Source: an uncultured Eubacteriales bacterium (GTDB lineage Bacteria; Bacillota; Clostridia; Oscillospirales; Acutalibacteraceae). From it: 18,411 nt of DNA. Shown here one piece after another: positions 14,789 to 18,411 of this stretch; position 1 is the stretch's first letter, and every line of letters begins with the position of its first letter. The notes under the pieces are model-generated. The model saw only the letters and a list, made by a program, of their open reading frames with translations. It ran no database searches and had not been told where the DNA came from. The translations under genes and the position numbers were made by a program. Location: assembly GCA_934444895.1 (NCBI GenBank), contig CAKSDA010000021.1:1-18411 (forward strand). The letters run 5' to 3'.

Positions 14789-16132
14789 ATGGCATTTGAA
14801 AGTCTTTCAGACAAATTGGCTGCTGCATTTAAAAAGCTTCGCTCTAAGGGCAGACTCACCGAGAGTGATGTTAAAGCTGCTATGCGTGAAGTACGGCTTG
14901 CGTTAATTGAGGCGGATGTTAACTACCGCGTAGCCAAGGATTTTTCTAACAAACTTACCGAAAAGTGCATAGGCGAAAAGGTCATGGAAAGTCTTACGCC
15001 GGCGCAGATGGTTATAAAAATTGTAAGAGATGAGCTGACAGAGCTTATGGGCGGAGAGAGAGCGAGACTTAAAACCGCCTCAAAAGGTCCTACAGTAATA
15101 ATGATGTGCGGTCTTCAGGGTTCCGGAAAAACCACCCACTGTGCCAAGCTTGCCAAGAAGCTGAAATCCGAAGGTCACAGGCCCTTGCTTGTTGCCTGTG
15201 ATATTTATCGCCCGGCGGCTATAGATCAGTTAAAGGTTGTGGGGGATGCTGCCGGAGTTCCCGTTTTTGAGATGGGAACCGAGCGCCCTGAAAAAATTGT
15301 TAACGCCGCATTTAAACAGGCAAAAGATTACGGAAATGATTTTCTTATTATAGATACCGCCGGCCGACTTCACATTGACGAAGACCTAATGAACGAGTTA
15401 AAAAGAATAACCGAGACCATTCATGTAGACAATATTATACTTGTAATTGACGCTATGATAGGTCAGGACGCGGTAAATGTTGCAAAAGCTTTCAACGATC
15501 TTCTGGAAATAGACGGAGTTATTGTTACAAAGCTTGACGGCGATACCAGAGGCGGTGCGGTACTTTCGGTAAAGTCTGTTACGGGCAAGCCTATAATGTA
15601 TGCCGGTGTGGGTGAAAAGATAGACGATTTGGATGAGTTCCACCCGGATCGTATGGCCTCAAGAATTTTGGGCATGGGCGACATGCTTTCTCTTATAGAA
15701 AAGGCGGAGCAAAAGCTTGACGACAAGCAGGCTGAAATAACGGCTAAACGCCTTGCCGAAAACAAATTTGATATGAACGACCTTTTGGCTCAATTTGAAA
15801 GCATAAAAAAAATGGGGCCGCTTAAAAACATAATGTCAATGATTCCGGGAATGGATAAACAGCTTAAAAATGTTGATATTGATGACCGGCAGCTTGACAG
15901 GGTTGAAGCGATAATTAAATCAATGACAAAAAAAGAACGCGCGAAACCTGAAATACTTAACGCTTCAAGAAAAAGGCGCATTTCGGCCGGTTCAGGCATG
16001 AGTGTGGAAGAAATAAACCGCCTTTTAAAGCAGTATGAGCAAATGAAAAAAATGTTCAGGCAGGCAGGTTCCAAGGGCGGCAGGCGCCACCTTGGCAAAG
16101 GGATGGGATTCCCACCCGGTTTTAAATTTTAA
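14789..16132 (+). CDS. ffh: Signal recognition particle protein Ffh (SRP54)
   Basis: 447 residues, the normal length; ATG 14789 follows AGGAG. The N domain (1-95) precedes the GTPase: G1 GLQGSGKTT (108-116), CDIYRPAAIDQL (137-148), G3 DTAGR (189-193), G4 TKLD (247-250) and DTRGG. The Met-rich M domain (about 300-430) includes KKMGPLKNIMSMIPGM and the RNA-binding SRKRRISAGSG segment (393-403). Ffh with 4.5S RNA binds signal sequences of nascent membrane proteins and delivers ribosomes to FtsY. No SRP RNA gene is in the window. It lies between ylxM and rpsP in the conserved operon. Confidence 0.98.
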   Translation: MAFESLSDKLAAAFKKLRSKGRLTESDVKAAMREVRLALIEADVNYRVAKDFSNKLTEKCIGEKVMESLTPAQMVIKIVRDELTELMGGERARLKTASKGPTVIMMCGLQGSGKTTHCAKLAKKLKSEGHRPLLVACDIYRPAAIDQLKVVGDAAGVPVFEMGTERPEKIVNAAFKQAKDYGNDFLIIDTAGRLHIDEDLMNELKRITETIHVDNIILVIDAMIGQDAVNVAKAFNDLLEIDGVIVTKLDGDTRGGAVLSVKSVTGKPIMYAGVGEKIDDLDEFHPDRMASRILGMGDMLSLIEKAEQKLDDKQAEITAKRLAENKFDMNDLLAQFESIKKMGPLKNIMSMIPGMDKQLKNVDIDDRQLDRVEAIIKSMTKKERAKPEILNASRKRRISAGSGMSVEEINRLLKQYEQMKKMFRQAGSKGGRRHLGKGMGFPPGFKF

Positions 16133-16198
16133 TTTTTAAATTCACAGAATATTTTAGATATTAAACATAAAAATATTCTTTGAATATAAAGCCGTAAA

Positions 16199-16243
16199 GG
16201 TTTAGACCAATCAGGATATTGTCCTTTAAAAAGGTTTATACCT
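16199..16243 (+). promoter_or_regulatory. Three consecutive small hairpins in the rpsP leader
   Basis: GGTTTAGACC (16199-16208), AGGATATTGTCCT (16213-16225) and AGGTTTATACCT (16232-16243) can each fold into a 3-4 bp hairpin. GCC (16191) and GGC (16243-16246) could close the set. The block ends about 15 bases before the rpsP SD AGGAGGTG. The rest of the ffh-rpsP gap is A+T-rich with no other signal. A leader role is inferred. Confidence 0.3.
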
Positions 16244-16273
16244 GGCAAATGTAATTACAGGAGGTGTTTTATA

Positions 16274-16516
16274 ATGGCAGTAAAAATCAGACTTCGCCGC
16301 GTTGGTGCAAAAAAGGCACCGTTTTATCGCATAGTTGTTGCTGATTCAAGATCACCGCGTAACGGAAGATTTATTGAAGAAATCGGTTATTTTGATCCTA
16401 AAAAAGATCCGGCAGAGGTAAAGGTTGACGGAGAAAAGGCAAAAACATGGATCAAAAACGGCGCTCAGCCTACCGACACTGTTAAAGCCTTACTTAAGAA
16501 AAACGGTGTTCTTTAA
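16274..16516 (+). CDS. rpsP: 30S ribosomal protein S16
   Basis: 80 residues, the full bacterial length; ATG 16274 follows AGGAGGTG at 8 bases, a strong SD suited to high expression. The protein begins MAVKIRLRRVGAKKAPFYRI, followed by VVADSRSPRNGRFIEEIGYFDP and a C-terminal WIKNGAQPTDTVKALLKKNG, all canonical. S16 binds 16S rRNA early and stabilises the body of the 30S subunit. Its gene order with ffh upstream and khpA-rimM-trmD downstream is conserved in Bacillota. Confidence 0.98.
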   Translation: MAVKIRLRRVGAKKAPFYRIVVADSRSPRNGRFIEEIGYFDPKKDPAEVKVDGEKAKTWIKNGAQPTDTVKALLKKNGVL

Positions 16517-16543
16517 TCTCATTTTACGAAGGAGAAAATCAAA

Positions 16544-16777
16544 ATGACAGATCTTTTAGTTACCATTGCATCCGGTCTTGTTCAAAATCCGGATTCAGTA
16601 ACCGTAACCGTTGATGAAGCAGATGAAGAAGGGGTTGTTTTATACCATCTTCATGTAGCCGAAGACGATATGGGACGCGTTATAGGCAAACAGGGACGCA
16701 TTGCAAAGGCAATCCGTACTCTTATGAGAGCTGCTGCAAACAAAAATGGCCAAAAAATAGCTGTTGAAATCGACTGA
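16544..16777 (+). CDS. khpA: KH-domain RNA-binding protein KhpA (YlqC)
   Basis: 77 residues; ATG 16544 follows AAGGAG at 8 bases. It is a single KH domain with the GxxG loop G48-K-Q-G51 in RVIGKQGRIAKAIRTLMRAAA, ending VEID. KhpA pairs with KhpB (EloR/Jag) in Gram-positives as a small RNA chaperone that influences cell elongation and division. It sits 27 bases after rpsP, as is usual. The downstream gap to rimM (194 bases) is unusually long for this operon and holds a structured repeat. Confidence 0.95.
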   Translation: MTDLLVTIASGLVQNPDSVTVTVDEADEEGVVLYHLHVAEDDMGRVIGKQGRIAKAIRTLMRAAANKNGQKIAVEID

Positions 16778-16797
16778 TTTTAATTTTTGTTTGTATT

Positions 16798-16957
16798 CCC
16801 GTTAGGCGAAAACCATGGGCAAGCAGTGATAAATCCGAATCTATCGCGGTTTTGCTCGCCTTTTGTGTTCGCCGTATAAAAACGGGAAATCCTTAATGCC
16901 GCCGATATTGCCTACTTGCCTAGGCATTGGCTTTAATATCGGAGGCATTAAGGATTT
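16798..16957. repeat. Structured palindromic intergenic element between khpA and rimM
   Basis: Outer arms CCCGTT (16798-16803) and AACGGG (16881-16886) enclose GGCGA (16805-16809), which can pair either with TCGCC (16856-16860) or, extended by one base, with TTCGCC (16868-16873). Directly after is a long hairpin: 23-base arms 16887-16909 and 16935-16957, complementary except for one G/A mismatch, around a 25-base loop that contains the palindrome TGCCTAGGCA. The hairpin ends two bases before the rimM SD. A 29-base part (16836-16864) recurs at 18353-18384. It has the look of an inserted palindromic repeat or a structured leader; no known riboswitch was recognised. Confidence 0.6.
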
Positions 16958-16971
16958 TAGGGAGATCTTAA

Positions 16972-17481
16972 ATGAAAAAGGATTACATTGAAACCGGTAA
17001 AATAGTAACTACACATGGCGTAAGAGGCACGCTGAGGGTTCAGCCCTGGTGTGATACGCCTGATTTTTTATGTAAATTTAAAGTATTATATATAAAATCA
17101 GGGGCCGAATTTAAGCCGCTGACTGTTTTATCGGCACATGCTCACAAAAATGTGGTTCTTGTAAATATTGACGGTATAACCTCCATTGAAAAGGCAGATA
17201 CATTAAAAAACAAAATTCTTTATATTGCAAGAAAAGACCTTAATTTAGAAGATGGAAATTTTCTTATTGACGATATAATCGGCTGCGCGGCAATTGATTT
17301 TAAAACAGGCAAGCAGTTAGGAATTATAACAGATGTTTCCAAAACCGGAGCAAACGATGTATGGCATATAGAAGACAATAACAAGGAATATCTTATACCG
17401 GTTATTGAAAGCGTTGTGAAAGAAGTGAATATTGAAAAGGAGCGGGTTATAATATCCCCTATACCGGGAATATTTGACTGA
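16972..17481 (+). CDS. rimM: Ribosome maturation factor RimM
   Basis: 169 residues, normal length; ATG 16972 follows AGGGAG at 7 bases. The N-terminal barrel has GKIVTTHGVRGTLRVQPW (9-26) with the HGVRG signature. A PRC-barrel domain (about 96-169) ends with EYLIPVIESVVKEVNIEKE and ISPIPGIFD. RimM binds S19 in the 30S head and assists late 16S processing. trmD starts 4 bases after its stop, so the two are probably translationally coupled. The SD lies at the base of a long hairpin, which may limit its translation. Confidence 0.96.
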   Translation: MKKDYIETGKIVTTHGVRGTLRVQPWCDTPDFLCKFKVLYIKSGAEFKPLTVLSAHAHKNVVLVNIDGITSIEKADTLKNKILYIARKDLNLEDGNFLIDDIIGCAAIDFKTGKQLGIITDVSKTGANDVWHIEDNNKEYLIPVIESVVKEVNIEKERVIISPIPGIFD

Positions 17482-17485
17482 TGTT

Positions 17486-18238
17486 ATGAGAATAGATATT
17501 TTAACACTTTTCCCTGAAATGTGCGAAGCCTTTTTAAGCGAAAGCATAATAGGTCGCGCAAGAAAAAATAATTATGTTGATATTGAATGTCATAATATAC
17601 GAGATTATACAAAAGATAAACATAACCGTGTTGATGACGCTCCATATGGCGGCGGCATGGGGATGATTCTTTCGGCCCAACCGGTTTTTGACTGTGTTAA
17701 TGCAGTGAAAGAGAAATGTGAAACAACCCCCAGGATTATTTATATGTCGCCTAAGGGCCAAATTTTTAATCAGCAAAAGGCTGCAGAGCTTTCAAAGCTT
17801 GATAATATCATATTGCTTTGCGGTCATTATGAGGGAATTGACGAAAGGGTTTTGGAGTCGGTTGTTGACGAGGAAATATCTATCGGAGATTTTGTTGTTA
17901 CCGGCGGTGAAATACCTGCCGTTACCGTTGCGGATGCGGTTTGCCGCATGCTCCCCGGGGTTCTTTCGGATGATGTATGCTTCAGCGAAGAAAGCCATTT
18001 CAACGGTCTGCTTGAATATCCGCAATACACCCGTCCGACTGAATGGAACGGTATGAAGGTTCCGGAAATTTTACTTTCCGGCCACCACAAAAATATTGAG
18101 CGGTGGAGAAGGGAAAAATCGCTTGAAACTACCCTTAACAAGCGCCCGGACATGCTTGAGAAAGCTGATATCACAAAGGCAGATATTGAATATCTTTGCA
18201 AAGTAAAATCTGATTTTGCAAAGAGTGATAACAAATAA
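17486..18238 (+). CDS. trmD: tRNA (guanine-N1)-methyltransferase TrmD
   Basis: 250 residues from ATG 17486, chosen because TrmD proteins begin MRIDILTLFPEM; the frame opens earlier at TTG 17474. There is no good SD, consistent with coupling to rimM. Motifs include NIRDYT-DKHNRVDD-PYGGGMGM (37-60), YMSPKGQ (86-92), GHYEGIDERV (113-122) and ISIGDFVVTGGEIPAV (131-146) of the trefoil-knot SAM site, then GLLEYPQYTRP and LLSGHHKNIERWR. The enzyme makes m1G37 next to the anticodon, preventing +1 frameshifts, and is essential. Glu169 sits where E. coli TrmD has a catalytic Asp (see findings). Confidence 0.97.
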   Translation: MRIDILTLFPEMCEAFLSESIIGRARKNNYVDIECHNIRDYTKDKHNRVDDAPYGGGMGMILSAQPVFDCVNAVKEKCETTPRIIYMSPKGQIFNQQKAAELSKLDNIILLCGHYEGIDERVLESVVDEEISIGDFVVTGGEIPAVTVADAVCRMLPGVLSDDVCFSEESHFNGLLEYPQYTRPTEWNGMKVPEILLSGHHKNIERWRREKSLETTLNKRPDMLEKADITKADIEYLCKVKSDFAKSDNK

Positions 18239-18411
18239 GTTTTTTAGGCTCCTTATAGTCGAACATCCGGCGCAAAATTAACAAATTTTAAAAATCACAT
18301 AAAATGTAATGCGGAGTAAAATTAAGCGCTGTGCTCCTAGTGTTACAGGACTCGAACCGGCCGCGGTTTCGCTCGCCGCCTTTTAGATTGCGGCTTTGCG
18401 TTCATTCTTGC
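18239..18411. other. Non-coding tail after trmD, with second copy of the dispersed repeat
   Basis: No convincing gene start or terminator is present; rplS would be expected further on from the usual operon order. Bases 18353-18384 on the minus strand match 16836-16864: AAAAGGC, a 3-base insertion, GAGC-R-AAACCGCG, then G-R-TTCG. Within it GGTTCGAGTCC (18348-18358 on the minus strand) resembles a tRNA T-loop, but no tRNA can be folded. The match was found by eye. Confidence 0.4.

Noticed and set aside
15463..16098. Minus-strand frames of about 100 residues inside ffh
   Set aside because: They are shadows of the well-supported ffh frame, with no start signals of their own.
18353..18411. tRNA with a CUA-like anticodon (AATCTAAAAG loop on the minus strand)
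   Set aside because: The bases around ATCTAAA do not form a 5-bp anticodon stem with a 7-base loop, and no 5' acceptor strand is visible, so no suppressor or pyrrolysine tRNA can be supported.

Overview
The window looks like chromosome from a low-GC Bacillota of class Clostridia, probably a gut Oscillospiraceae/Ruminococcaceae-type commensal. This is inferred from the gene order ylxM-ffh-rpsP-khpA-rimM-trmD, a long surface protein ending in an SPSTG-type sortase signal and carrying ATCT...CxxC modules, a LytTR/GHKL two-component pair, and A+T-rich intergenic DNA with good SD sequences. No phage, IS element, CRISPR array, rRNA or complete tRNA was seen.

Layout. 1-1092 (minus): azlC and the start of azlD, a branched-chain amino acid exporter pair with a clear promoter. 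1198-6847 (minus): one gene for a sortase-anchored mosaic surface protein of about 1855 residues (beta-helix, Ig-like, X2-like and Cys-rich modules), closed by a near-perfect palindromic terminator. 6848-7369: a 0.5 kb divergent control region with an inverted repeat in the surface-protein leader, a terminator-like hairpin and a promoter with palindromes. 7370-10140 (plus): a very A+T-rich two-gene unit, a 716-residue protein with an N-terminal DUF1906/GH25-like barrel and no signal peptide, then a small single-pass membrane protein. A strong terminator follows. 10323-12420 (plus): a LytTR response regulator and a GHKL histidine kinase (AgrA/AgrC-like). 12517-14106 (minus, convergent): an orphan oligopeptide-binding lipoprotein. 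14237-18238 (plus): the SRP/ribosome-maturation operon behind a consensus promoter. 18239-18411: non-coding.

How the parts relate. The plus-strand operon from ylxM onward is a classical housekeeping unit: protein targeting (YlxM, Ffh), ribosomal protein S16, an RNA-binding KH protein, 30S maturation (RimM) and tRNA m1G37 methylation (TrmD). The rest is accessory and acts at the cell surface: amino acid export, adhesion or glycan binding, a possible wall-active protein, a membrane sensor pair and a peptide-binding lipoprotein.

The least explained items are the DUF1906-like/membrane protein pair and a structured intergenic element between khpA and rimM. Part of that element recurs at the right end of the window, which suggests a dispersed structured repeat family.
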